Shown: one piece after another, positions 23,726 to 31,164 of the stretch
Numbering within the stretch: the stretch's first letter is position 1
How the letters are laid out: every line of letters begins with the position of its first letter
Source: Chloroflexota bacterium
GTDB lineage: Bacteria; Chloroflexota; Dehalococcoidia; Tepidiformales; Tepidiformaceae
Direction of reading: 5' to 3'
NCBI GenBank assembly: GCA_026702615.1
Contig: JAPPBY010000016.1
Coordinates: 1 to 42,279 of the forward strand
Length of the DNA stretch: 42,279 nt
The notes under the pieces: model-generated
Database searches by the model: none
What the model saw: only the letters and a program-made list of their open reading frames with translations
What the model was told of the DNA's origin: nothing
Position numbers and translations under genes: made by a program

Positions 23726-24699
23726 CGCAGACGCAGCCACAGGCGCTCTACGGCCCGGTCGCCGAGGACCTGATCCTCGTCGAGGACCTGCTGGAATCGG
23801 TGAAGCGAGTCGACCTGGCGCCCCTGCGGCTGATGCTGGACCACGCCCTCGCGCCCAGAGGCAAGCGGCTGCGACCAGCGCTGGTGCTGCTGGCGGGCAC
23901 GTTCGGAGACTACAACCTGAACCGGCTCGTGCCGCTGGGTACGGCCATCGAACTGCTGCACACGGCCAGCCTCGTCCACGACGACGTGGTCGACGGGGCA
24001 ACGAGCCGCCGCGGCCGTCCTACCGCCAACGCGGTCTTCGACAACGCCCTGACCGTGCTGCTCGGCGACTTCATGTTCGCCAACGCCGCGGAGATGGTGA
24101 CGCGCACGGGCAGCCTGCCCGTCACGCGGCTGTTCGCGCTGGCGCTGATGAAGATGACTAACGGGGAGCTCGACCAGGACTCCGCCGCTTTCGACGTGGG
24201 CCGCGACGTGCAGCACTACCTGTGGCGCATCGGCGGCAAGACGGCGGCGCTGTTCGGGCACTCGACGCAGGGCGGCGCCTTGCTGGCGGGGTGCAGCGAG
24301 GGACAGGTGGAGGCGCTGCGAAGCTACGGCTACAACCTTGGCATGGCCTTCCAGATCGTCGACGACATTCTCGACTTCACGGGGGACGAGGCGGAGATGG
24401 GGAAGCCGGCGGGGGGCGACCTTCTCGAAGGCACGATCACGTTGCCGGCGCTGTTCTACCTGGAAACCGCGCCCGGCGAGAACCCTGTGCGGAGCTTCCT
24501 CTCAGCGGACGGTGACCGGGCCGTGTTCCTGCCGGAGGCGCTGGCGGCTGTGGTCGCGTCGGACGCGATCGGACGCGCGCAGGGAATGGCGCAGGAGTTC
24601 GTGGACCGCGCACTCGAGGGCCTCTCGACCCTGGAGGCAACCGACGCGTGCCGCACGCTTGAAGAGCTGAGCAGCTACGTGCTGACCCGCCGCAGCTAG
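23722..24699 (+). CDS. Polyprenyl (trans-isoprenyl) diphosphate synthase
   Basis: The 325-residue protein elongates allylic diphosphates with isopentenyl diphosphate. The first aspartate-rich motif is HDDVVDGATSRRG (Asp87, Asp88, Asp91) and the second is FQIVDDILDFTGD, with GKRLRPAL for substrate binding. The presence of a small residue pattern ahead of the first motif fits medium or long chain products such as those for menaquinone or ubiquinone side chains, but chain length cannot be fixed by eye. It ends the metG-tatD operon and overlaps the convergent fmdB-like gene by 4 nt. Confidence 0.92.
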   Translation: MTQTQPQALYGPVAEDLILVEDLLESVKRVDLAPLRLMLDHALAPRGKRLRPALVLLAGTFGDYNLNRLVPLGTAIELLHTASLVHDDVVDGATSRRGRPTANAVFDNALTVLLGDFMFANAAEMVTRTGSLPVTRLFALALMKMTNGELDQDSAAFDVGRDVQHYLWRIGGKTAALFGHSTQGGALLAGCSEGQVEALRSYGYNLGMAFQIVDDILDFTGDEAEMGKPAGGDLLEGTITLPALFYLETAPGENPVRSFLSADGDRAVFLPEALAAVVASDAIGRAQGMAQEFVDRALEGLSTLEATDACRTLEELSSYVLTRRS

Positions 24700-25163
24700 C
24701 GGAACTTCTTCTTCATGTCCTTGTGGATGCGCGTGGGCACACCCTTCTTGATGACGTCGCGCCGGTCGTAGGCCTGCTTCACCTCCCTGGGGGAGATGGG
24801 GTTGTTGTACAGGTCGACGAGATCGCCCTTGGCGGCGACTTCGCGCATGTCGTTGAGAGCAGCGCGCTCGCCACGGGTGAGGCGGGGCTTCGGCTTGGGC
24901 TTGTTGATCTCGGGGTGCTCGTTCGGGCGGCCGCCGGTGACGCGCTTGCTGACCTTCTGACCCAGGTGCCAGTAGGTGCCGTCATCGGGAATCTTGCGGG
25001 GATAGCCATCGCGGAAGGTGAACGCCGCGAAGGAGGTGGGCATGATGCGGTCCGCGTCTTCGTAGCACTCGGGGCAGGGAACGGCCTCGCCGGCCTCCCG
25101 CATCGGGCGCAGCTCTTCGAAGACCCCATGACAGGCCTGGCAGTAGTACTCGTAGAGGGGCAT
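24696..25163 (-). CDS. FmdB family zinc-ribbon protein
   Basis: The 155-residue product starts with the FmdB signature MPLYEYYCQACHGVFEEL followed by CPEC, a CxxC...CxxC zinc ribbon over residues 1-37. The remaining two thirds are basic and not conserved to my eye (KPKPKPRLTRGERAALN and a lysine-rich end). FmdB proteins are small putative regulators of unknown target. The ATG has GGAGG at a normal gap, and TAGAAT near 25208 is a possible -10. It is convergent with the prenyl synthase gene. Confidence 0.88.
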   Translation of the reverse strand: MPLYEYYCQACHGVFEELRPMREAGEAVPCPECYEDADRIMPTSFAAFTFRDGYPRKIPDDGTYWHLGQKVSKRVTGGRPNEHPEINKPKPKPRLTRGERAALNDMREVAAKGDLVDLYNNPISPREVKQAYDRRDVIKKGVPTRIHKDMKKKFR

Positions 25164-25244
25164 GGAGAACCTCCGCTCGCTTGTGGAGCGACTCTTCGTA
25201 CCGAAGATTCTACCGCGTTCGTCAAAGCAGGGAACGCTTCCCTG

Positions 25245-26015
25245 CTAATCCTTCGGGTGAAGTGCGCTTACGCCCTCGACGAAACGGCGCGCGTTGGGGT
25301 CACGGTCGAGGTGGTAGCGGACCAGCTCGGCGACGGCGCCGCGAAGCTCCTGCTCGATCTCGGTCGGGGCCTCAAGAGCAACGAACTCTGCCATCGTTGC
25401 GCGCCTCGCGAAGCGCATCAGCTTGACCACCGGCACCGACACGATGCGTCCCCCACCCGTCTCGGCCCGGCACCCGCGGCAGACGAGCCCGCCGGCGCCG
25501 GGCGAGAGCAGCGTCTCCTCCTCTGGCAGGCGATCGCCGCAGAGGACGCAGCCATCGATGTGGGGCTCGTAACCGAGGAGGGCGAGTAGGCGCAGCTCGA
25601 AGTGACGGGTCACGGCCGGGCCGTTCCCCTCTTCCAGCAGACTCAGCGCCTCCAGAAGGAGGGCGTACAGCTCGGGGAGCGGCTCGCGCTCCTCGGTGAA
25701 ACGGTCGACGAGCTCGAGGCAGTAGAGGGCCTCGGCGCTCGCGTCGAGGTCCTCGCGCAGGCGGCGGTAGGCGTCCACCGTCTCGGCCTGGGTGAACACG
25801 TCGAGGCTGCGGCCGTGGGCGACGAGCACGCGGCTGCGGGTCAACGGTTCGAGGTGGCCGCGCATGCGGCTGCGGGCCTTGCGAACGCCTTTCGCGATCG
25901 CCTCGAACTTGCCTTCGCCGCCGCTGAAGACGGTGAGGATGCTGTCGGCCTCACCCAGGTTGCGGCGGCGCAGGATGACCCCTTCGGCGCGGTAGACGCG
26001 GGGCCGCGCGGCCAC
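25245..26015 (-). CDS. recO: DNA repair protein RecO
   Basis: RecO anneals DNA and, with RecR, loads RecA at gaps covered by SSB. The 256-residue protein has the N-terminal OB fold (VYRAEGVILRRRNLGEADSILTVFS, GVRKARSRMRGHLEPL) and a C-terminal helical domain with a four-Cys zinc site (CVLCG and CRGC). It starts with GTG right after the recR stop. It is the last gene of dnaX-ybaB-recR-recO. About 80 nt without a gene separate it from fmdB. Confidence 0.93.
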   Translation of the reverse strand: MAARPRVYRAEGVILRRRNLGEADSILTVFSGGEGKFEAIAKGVRKARSRMRGHLEPLTRSRVLVAHGRSLDVFTQAETVDAYRRLREDLDASAEALYCLELVDRFTEEREPLPELYALLLEALSLLEEGNGPAVTRHFELRLLALLGYEPHIDGCVLCGDRLPEEETLLSPGAGGLVCRGCRAETGGGRIVSVPVVKLMRFARRATMAEFVALEAPTEIEQELRGAVAELVRYHLDRDPNARRFVEGVSALHPKD

Positions 26016-26016
26016 G

Positions 26017-26622
26017 CTACAGCTCCTGCCGCCCCTCGAGCGCGCGAGAGAGGGTCAGGTCGTCCATGTACTCGATGTCGGCGCCGCTGGGCAGGCCGCG
26101 GGCGAGTCGGGTGACGCGAATCCCAAGGGGCTGGAGGAGGCGCTGGACGTACATCGAGGTGGCCTCGCCTTCGAGGCTGGGGTTCGTCGCCATGATCACC
26201 TCGACGACCTGGCCCGCCTCGACGCGCCTGAGCAGCTCCTGGATGCGCAGCTGCTCGGGGCCGACGCCGTCTATCGGGTTCAGCGACCCGTGGAGCACGT
26301 GGTAGAGGCCGCGGAACCCGCCCGTACGCTCGACGACGAGCACGTCGAGGGGCTGCTCGACGACGCAGACGAGGGTGGGGTCGCGCTGTTCCTCGTCGCA
26401 GAGGGCGCAGGGGTCGCTCACGGTGATGTAGAAGCAGGTTTCGCAGAGGACGACGCGCTCCTTCACGTCGGCGAGCGCCTGGGCGAGGGCGCGGGCGTCG
26501 TCCTCGGGGGCCTTGAGCACATGGTAGGCGAGTCGCTGGGCGGACTTGGGGCCGATCCCGGGGAGCTTCGAGAACTCCTGGATCAGGCGGGCGATCGGCT
26601 CGGGCGCGCCGGCCTCGGGCAC
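26017..26622 (-). CDS. recR: Recombination mediator RecR
   Basis: RecR is the ring-forming partner of RecO. The 201-residue protein has the helix-hairpin-helix start (FSKLPGIGPKSAQRLAYHVL), a zinc finger with Cys60, Cys63, Cys72 and Cys75, and the Toprim domain (VCVVEQPLDVLVVERTG, MATNPSLEGEATSMYV). Length is exactly typical. It lies 6 nt after ybaB and is followed at once by recO. Confidence 0.97.
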   Translation of the reverse strand: MPEAGAPEPIARLIQEFSKLPGIGPKSAQRLAYHVLKAPEDDARALAQALADVKERVVLCETCFYITVSDPCALCDEEQRDPTLVCVVEQPLDVLVVERTGGFRGLYHVLHGSLNPIDGVGPEQLRIQELLRRVEAGQVVEVIMATNPSLEGEATSMYVQRLLQPLGIRVTRLARGLPSGADIEYMDDLTLSRALEGRQEL

Positions 26623-26628
26623 GCCGCC

Positions 26629-27000
26629 TCAGCCGCCCAGTCCCGGCAGGTCGAGCCCGCCGGTGAGTGCCCCGAGGGAGTCGGCCTGGAGGGCGTTGGC
26701 GCGCTCGGAGGCGTCGTGGATGGCGGCCAGCACGAGGTCTTCCAGCATCTCCACGTCCTCGGCGTCGACGACGTCGGGCTCGATGGCGATGGCCTGGACC
26801 TTCTGCTCGCCGTTCATGGTGACGCGCACGGCGCCACCGCCGGAAGTCCCCTCGACGGTCTTGGCGGCAAGCTCCTCCTGGGCGCGCTGGAGCATCGCTT
26901 GGGCCTCGGCAAGCTGGCCAGACTGGGCAGCGCCACGGCCACGCTGCCCGCCGCCTCCACCACGACGCATGTAGCGGTTGCGACCGCTGCTCTTGGCCAT
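26629..27000 (-). CDS. YbaB/EbfC nucleoid-associated protein
   Basis: The 123-residue protein has the YbaB core: helix MLQRAQEELAAKTVEG, strand VRVTMNGEQKVQAIAIEPDVV, and a C-terminal helix LVLAAIHDASERAN. It binds DNA as a dimer. An unusual glycine/arginine-rich N-terminus (MRRGGGGGQRGRGAAQS) precedes the core and may add non-specific nucleic acid binding. The dnaX-ybaB-recR order is strongly conserved in bacteria. The start codon overlaps the dnaX stop. Confidence 0.93.
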   Translation of the reverse strand: MAKSSGRNRYMRRGGGGGQRGRGAAQSGQLAEAQAMLQRAQEELAAKTVEGTSGGGAVRVTMNGEQKVQAIAIEPDVVDAEDVEMLEDLVLAAIHDASERANALQADSLGALTGGLDLPGLGG

Positions 27001-28490
27001 CAGAACTCCTCCTCGGGGGGGCGCGGCCGCGGAGGCGGCCCGGACTCGACGGGCTTCGCGCCCATTTCGCGCGCGGCCGCCGCCAGGTGTCCGCCCCTGG
27101 CGGGACGCTGCGCGGGAGCGCTTCGTTCGATGCGTTCGACCGCAAGCGACACGGGGCGCTGCAACAGCTCCTCCGCCTTCTGCTCCACGAGGGTACGGCC
27201 GTCGTTCGCGATCTTCTGCATGTGAATGGGATGGTAGAAGCCGAGCTTGAGCTCGTCACCATCCATGGCGAGCACCTCGCAGGAGCCGTTGAGCCAGGCG
27301 GCAAGCGCCGGCTGCGTCATCCTGCAGCGCTCGTAGAGCTCGCGGAGGAAGCGCTCTTCGCGGCTCTCCTCGCGGGCGTCGCGGCGGCGACCCTGGGGGC
27401 GGCGCTGGGGGCGCTGGCCGCCGCGCGCGGGTTGTCCGTTCGCGCCGGCAGCGGCGCCCGCGGGAGCGGCGGCGGGCTGGGCGGGGCCGAGCACCGCGGC
27501 GGCGCAGGCGACCTCGAGGGGGACGGGGCTGCCGGGGTCGCGGCGGAAGTCTGCGCCGGCGAGCTCGGCGACGGCGGTCGTCAGGACGCCGACGTCGGGG
27601 GTGCGGTCGCGCGCGGCGACGAGCAGGCGCTCGCGCAGGGTGTCGATGGTCTCACGGGTGAAGCGGGCGATATCGAGTCCGTCGCCGGCCACTTCGCGGG
27701 CGATCTCAAGGGCGGCGCCGAGGTCGCGTTCGGCGAGGGCGCCGGCGAGCTTCTCCGTGCGCTCGTCGCGCACGAGGCCGAGCGACTCGAGCACGTCGTC
27801 GGTACTCGGGGAGGGCCCATACATCGAGGCGATTTGCTCCAGGAGGGTGATGGCGTCGCGGAGGGCGCCGCGGGCCTCCCGCGCGATGGCCAGCAGCCCC
27901 TCGTCGGGGACGCTGAACCCCTCCTGTTCGGCGACAAACCGCAGACGCTCGACCATCGCCTCGATGGGGATGCGGCGGAAGTCGAAGCGCTGGCAGCGCG
28001 ACGTGATGGTCGCCGGAATCTCGTGGAGCTCGGTGGTGGCGAGGATGAAGATGGCGTGCGGTGGCGGCTCTTCGAGGGTCTTGAGGAGGGCATTGAAAGC
28101 GCCCGTCGTGAGCATGTGGACCTCGTCGAGGAGGTACACCTTCCGCTCAAGGTCGCTGGGGGCGAAGGCGATCTTGTCGCGCAACTCGCGGACGTCGTCG
28201 ATGCCGCGGTTGCTGGCGGCGTCCATCTCGATGAGGTCGAGGGCGGCGCCGCGGTCGATAGCGTCGCAGGGACCGCAGTCATTGCAGGGCTCGCCTCGGG
28301 CGAGTTCGGGGCAGTTGACGGCCTTGGCGAGGATACGGGCCGTCGTGGTCTTGCCGGTGCCACGGGGCCCGGCGAAGAGGTAGGCGTGGGCGACCTTGTC
28401 GGTTGCGAGGGCGTTGCGAAGCGTCTCGACGACGTGGTCTTGCCCGACCACCTCCTCGAAGCCACGTGGGCGCCACTTCCCGTAGAGCAC
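27000..28490 (-). CDS. dnaX: DNA polymerase III subunits gamma/tau
   Basis: The 496-residue protein is the clamp-loader ATPase. Walker A is GPRGTGKT (41-48), the zinc site has Cys60, Cys69, Cys72 and Cys75, and Walker B with sensor residues is seen in VYLLDEVHMLTTGAFNALLKTLEEPP. An alanine/proline-rich linker (about 340-385) leads to a tau-like C-terminal domain. No slippery A-tract for a frameshifted gamma form is seen. The GTG start has GGGAGGG upstream, and TATACT at 28529-28524 is a likely -10. It heads the dnaX-ybaB-recR-recO operon. Confidence 0.96.
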   Translation of the reverse strand: MLYGKWRPRGFEEVVGQDHVVETLRNALATDKVAHAYLFAGPRGTGKTTTARILAKAVNCPELARGEPCNDCGPCDAIDRGAALDLIEMDAASNRGIDDVRELRDKIAFAPSDLERKVYLLDEVHMLTTGAFNALLKTLEEPPPHAIFILATTELHEIPATITSRCQRFDFRRIPIEAMVERLRFVAEQEGFSVPDEGLLAIAREARGALRDAITLLEQIASMYGPSPSTDDVLESLGLVRDERTEKLAGALAERDLGAALEIAREVAGDGLDIARFTRETIDTLRERLLVAARDRTPDVGVLTTAVAELAGADFRRDPGSPVPLEVACAAAVLGPAQPAAAPAGAAAGANGQPARGGQRPQRRPQGRRRDAREESREERFLRELYERCRMTQPALAAWLNGSCEVLAMDGDELKLGFYHPIHMQKIANDGRTLVEQKAEELLQRPVSLAVERIERSAPAQRPARGGHLAAAAREMGAKPVESGPPPRPRPPEEEF

Positions 28491-28557
28491 CGTCCCTCCC
28501 GGACCACGGATCGGGTGTCCGCAAGTATAGAACGGATTTTCGCCCGCGGGATCACGA

Positions 28558-28583
28558 AGGCGGGAGCCATTCGGCTCCCGCCT
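28558..28583. terminator. 11-bp perfect hairpin upstream of dnaX
   Basis: AGGCGGGAGCC pairs with GGCTCCCGCCT across the loop ATTC. It stands between the small gene at 28640 and dnaX and may insulate the two. The T-content after it is low in both directions. Confidence 0.45.
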
Positions 28584-28605
28584 TGCGTTTCTACCCAGAC
28601 CGAAG

Positions 28606-28623
28606 CCCCGCCCTCAGGCGGGG
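28606..28623 (-). terminator. Hairpin after the 62-codon gene
   Basis: CCCCGCC pairs with GGCGGGG across a 4-nt loop, 16 nt after the stop codon of the small gene on the same strand. A T-poor sequence follows, so it is a possible rather than certain terminator. Confidence 0.45.
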
Positions 28624-28639
28624 TCCCGCAGAGAGGCGG

Positions 28640-28828
28640 TTAAGCCGCCCGCTCGAGCTCCTTCCCCTTGAGGAAGACGTCGACGGGATGCTCGCCCGCT
28701 TCGACGTCGCGGTCGCGCGCCTCATCGGCGCGCAGGGCCTGCCACTCCTTGCGGAAGCGTGCCTCGGGCGAGTTTGCCTTGATGACGCGCTCCAGAAGGA
28801 CCGACCGAACCAGTTCATGCTCAATCAC
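28640..28828 (-). CDS. 62-residue protein downstream of a c-di-AMP riboswitch, unknown function
   Basis: I chose the GTG that follows GGAGGTG at 6 nt; an in-frame GTG at 28903 would add 25 proline/threonine-rich residues and has no ribosome site. The product is helical and charged (MIEHELVRSVLLERV..., ARFRKEWQALRADEARDRD, DVFLKGKELERAA), with no membrane segment, cysteine or known motif. It is the first gene after the riboswitch on that strand, so c-di-AMP probably controls it. Genes of this class of switch usually serve cell wall or ion and osmolyte balance, but nothing in this protein shows such a role. Confidence 0.6.
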   Translation of the reverse strand: MIEHELVRSVLLERVIKANSPEARFRKEWQALRADEARDRDVEAGEHPVDVFLKGKELERAA

Positions 28829-28924
28829 AGAAACACCTCCGATGAGCAATGGCGGCGGCGTTCCCGCCACGGGAACATCGCCAGGTGTCGTCGTCGGGGT
28901 CACACGACTGCTTACGGTCGTTTC

Positions 28925-28972
28925 GGGTCTGGGCGCTTCGCTACGAACCGAGTCGAAGCGATCGAGAGACCC
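28925..28972 (-). promoter_or_regulatory. Long hairpin after the riboswitch, possible expression platform
   Basis: GGGTCT pairs with AGACCC at the base, and CGCTTCG pairs with CGAAGCG above it. The hairpin begins about 10 nt past the aptamer end, where an expression platform would lie. There is no T-tract, so it may act through Rho or RNA stability rather than as a simple terminator. Confidence 0.4.
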
Positions 28973-28980
28973 CCACGTGA

Positions 28981-29100
28981 GGTCCCTCCTACGCCGGCGG
29001 GGTTAGCTGTCGGGCTACGACTGGAGGTGCCGTCCGCTTTCGCGGTACGCCCCATATGTGGCGGTTCCCCCGCTCCCCCGGAGGGGATTTGGCGACAGCA
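28981..29100 (-). ncRNA. c-di-AMP riboswitch (ydaO/yuaA class)
   Basis: The minus strand holds the conserved pieces of the ydaO aptamer in the right order: GCC near the start, GGGGGAGCGGGGGAACC, GGGGCGTACC, a short GC hairpin (CCGCGAAAGCGG), then GACGGCACC, and finally CCCGACAGCTAACCCCG with CCGGCGTAGGAGGG. The last block is the most diagnostic. The class senses cyclic di-AMP and mostly switches expression off. It lies after the cupin gene and before the 62-codon gene, both on the same strand. Confidence 0.85.
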
Positions 29101-29163
29101 GAAGCTGTACATCCAGCGTTTCAGGCTACCGCCCAACAGGCAAGGGGCCGGCGGCACAGAGGG

Positions 29164-29481
29164 TCAGAAGTGGATGGCGAGCCAGATGGTGGGCTCGTCC
29201 GGGGAGGTCCAGGCGACGCGGTGGCGGCGATGGGCGGGGATGTCGGCCCAGCCGCCCGGTTCCAACTCCAGCGACTCGCCGTCGTCAAACTCGAGGCGGG
29301 CACGTCCCTTCGCGACCAGGACGAACTCGCGGTCGGGCTGGTCGTACCAGAAGCCCTCGGGGGACGCGTGGCCGGTCGAGACAATGCGTTCGATGCGGAC
29401 AGAGCCGCTCTCCGCGAGCGTTTCGACGAGCTCTTCGGGAAGATCGTCGGGGAGGTCCCGGAGGAGGTTGTCGCCGGTCAT
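29164..29481 (-). CDS. Small cupin-domain protein
   Basis: The 105-residue product is a single cupin barrel. The first motif region reads EGFWYDQPDREFVLVAKGRARLEFDD, and the second ELEPGGWADIPAHRRHRVAWTSPDEPTIWLAIHF with PAHRRHRV in the metal-binding position. The usual first-motif HxH is replaced (FWYDQPDREF), so the metal site may be partial. The start overlaps the end of the isomerase gene. It is third in a methyltransferase-isomerase-cupin unit. The reaction is unknown; small cupins of this type often act on sugars. Confidence 0.85.
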   Translation of the reverse strand: MTGDNLLRDLPDDLPEELVETLAESGSVRIERIVSTGHASPEGFWYDQPDREFVLVAKGRARLEFDDGESLELEPGGWADIPAHRRHRVAWTSPDEPTIWLAIHF

Positions 29482-30302
29482 CGGGCGGAGGCGAGCACGG
29501 AGCGTGCGGCCTCGGAGGCAAGGCGGGCGCCCTCGTCGATGGGGTGGCTGCGCAGCCAGTCGCTGAAGACCTCTACGGCGGTGGGGCCCTGCCTGCCGAT
29601 GTCATCGAGGATGCGGAGAAGGCCGGGCAGGTCGATGTCGCCGTGACCGGGGAGGAGGCGGTGGCCGATCGTCTCCGCAACGACGTCCGGGGCAGGGTCG
29701 GCGGGGGCGTCGCTGATCTGGAGGTGGATGACCTTCTCGCCGGGGATGGTGCGGAGCAAGTCGGGGTCGGGGCCGGAGCGGAACCAGTGCCAGGCATCGA
29801 GCACGAGGCCAGCGTTGGCGCGATCAGCGTCGCGGACGATGGGCCAGGCGGTGGCGAGGTTGGGGATGCCGGTCCAGGGCAGGAACTCGACGCCGAGGCA
29901 CTGTCCGTGGCGGGCGGCCACGTCGCAGGCGATGGCGAGCCCGTCCGCAGCTGCGGCGATATCGGTGGACGGCTCCATCGTGACCGCCAGCACCGTGTCC
30001 GACCCAAGCTCCTCGGCGATGCCGCAGATCCGCGTCGTCTCCTCTTCGATGGCGTCGCGGTTCGCCGGGCCTTCGGCCCAGGCGGTGATGTACTCCAGCA
30101 TGGCCAGGACCACACCCTCGCGGTCGAAGATAGCGCGCATCTCCGCGTTCGAGAGGCCCTCGGCGCGGGCCTCGTCGTAGTGCGACATCCACATGGAGAG
30201 GCCAGCGAAACCGTTCTTCCGCGCCGCCTGGACGCGCTCCGCGAAGGTCGCCGTTCCCACCGCGCCGAGGCAGAGGACGAGGTCAGCGGGCGTCAGCACC
30301 AC
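29478..30302 (-). CDS. Sugar phosphate isomerase/epimerase-like TIM-barrel protein
   Basis: The 274-residue product belongs to the xylose-isomerase-like/AP endonuclease 2 superfamily. Supporting features are the N-terminal LVLCLGAVGTATFAERVQAARKNGFAGLSMW, the metal glutamate in CLGVEFLPW, VLDAWHWFRSG, IHLQISDAP, HGDIDLPGLLRILDDIG and AVEVFSDWL. No exact substrate can be named. I chose the first of two adjacent GTG codons that follow GGGAGA; longer frames run into the methyltransferase gene. The start lies inside the end of the methyltransferase gene by 20 nt, and its end overlaps the cupin start, so the three are coupled. Confidence 0.85.
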   Translation of the reverse strand: MVLTPADLVLCLGAVGTATFAERVQAARKNGFAGLSMWMSHYDEARAEGLSNAEMRAIFDREGVVLAMLEYITAWAEGPANRDAIEEETTRICGIAEELGSDTVLAVTMEPSTDIAAAADGLAIACDVAARHGQCLGVEFLPWTGIPNLATAWPIVRDADRANAGLVLDAWHWFRSGPDPDLLRTIPGEKVIHLQISDAPADPAPDVVAETIGHRLLPGHGDIDLPGLLRILDDIGRQGPTAVEVFSDWLRSHPIDEGARLASEAARSVLASAR

Positions 30303-31125
30303 CGGTCTCCCAGGTGATGAGCAGTCCCTGCAGGGGCGGGCGCCAGTTCGGGCGCCACTCGTCTCCATCGCGCTCAAACAGTTCATCGAGGTGGCCGGAA
30401 ACGCGATCCGCGGCTCCCTGCACGTCGGTCGCCTCGACGTCTCCCAGGGCAAACGCGACTGCATCCTCCTCGGTCGTGGGGAACTCCGCGCGCTCGGGCC
30501 ACGTGAACGGCTCCGGCAGGAGGCGCACCTCGGGCAGGAGACCGGCCTCCCACATCACGGGCAGGAGCTCGCGATGGTCGGGAGCGCGCTCCAGCGGGAC
30601 TCCGTGGGCGATCTCGAAGAGGCGGGCGTTGCGGGCGGGGGGCGTGGGGCTCCAGATCCAGATGGAGGCGCGCCTGGAGGCGGCCCGGTCGAGCTTCAGG
30701 ACGAACTCGTCGATCTCGCGCACGAAGTAGACGACATCGACGCTGAGAACGAAGTCACCCTCGGCCTCGGCATCGAGCCAGGAGGCGCGTTCAAGCGTGG
30801 CGTTCGTGATGCCAGCTTCGCTGGCGGAGGCGAGGAACTCATCGCCCATGCCGGGGGAGGGCTCGGCGTTCGTGAGGGTGCGGCAGCGGAGCGCGAGCGG
30901 CAGTCCCACACGTCCGGCGCCGCCTCCGACATCGACGACGTGGTCGTCGGGGCGGACGAGGGCGGCTATTTCCGCTTCGTTCGCGTCCAGCTCGCGACGG
31001 GGATCGAAGCGGAATGCCTCCGCCCACTTGCTCCAGCGGTCGGAGTCGTTGGCGACCAGTTCGAGGTCGCGGCGCTGGGCATTCACTGCGTCGATGCGAG
31101 CCTGGTAGGCGTCGAGGGCGGTCAT
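30283..31125 (-). CDS. SAM-dependent methyltransferase, class I
   Basis: The 280-residue product has the class I methyltransferase fold with the SAM motif DHVVDVGGGAGRVGLPLALR (about 59-78). The acidic loop after strand 2 is NAEPSPGM, and the later strand is FVLSVDVVYFV. The substrate is unknown. The ATG has no Shine-Dalgarno and is 7 nt after TATCCT, so a leaderless transcript is likely. It leads a three-gene unit with the isomerase-like and cupin genes. Confidence 0.85.
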   Translation of the reverse strand: MTALDAYQARIDAVNAQRRDLELVANDSDRWSKWAEAFRFDPRRELDANEAEIAALVRPDDHVVDVGGGAGRVGLPLALRCRTLTNAEPSPGMGDEFLASASEAGITNATLERASWLDAEAEGDFVLSVDVVYFVREIDEFVLKLDRAASRRASIWIWSPTPPARNARLFEIAHGVPLERAPDHRELLPVMWEAGLLPEVRLLPEPFTWPERAEFPTTEEDAVAFALGDVEATDVQGAADRVSGHLDELFERDGDEWRPNWRPPLQGLLITWETGGADAR

Positions 31126-31132
31126 GGGGCGC

Positions 31133-31138
31133 AGGATA
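31133..31138 (-). promoter_or_regulatory. -10 hexamer of the methyltransferase operon
   Basis: TATCCT on the minus strand ends 7 nt before the ATG. The same GCTATCCT string stands before the HAD gene start (34058), which suggests a shared promoter type. Confidence 0.4.
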
Positions 31139-31164
31139 GCCGTTCGGGTGGCATACGGTGGGCG

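Noticed and set aside
28491-28639. Possible small SRP (4.5S) RNA near dnaX
   Set aside because: That RNA is often near dnaX, but the GGAA tetraloop helix with its conserved internal loops is not found; only two simple hairpins are present.
27087-28643. 518-codon open frame on the plus strand
   Set aside because: It is antisense to dnaX and made of Gly/Ala/Asp-rich sequence.
28403-29566. 387-codon frame on the plus strand
   Set aside because: It crosses the complement of the c-di-AMP riboswitch, the 62-codon gene and the cupin gene.
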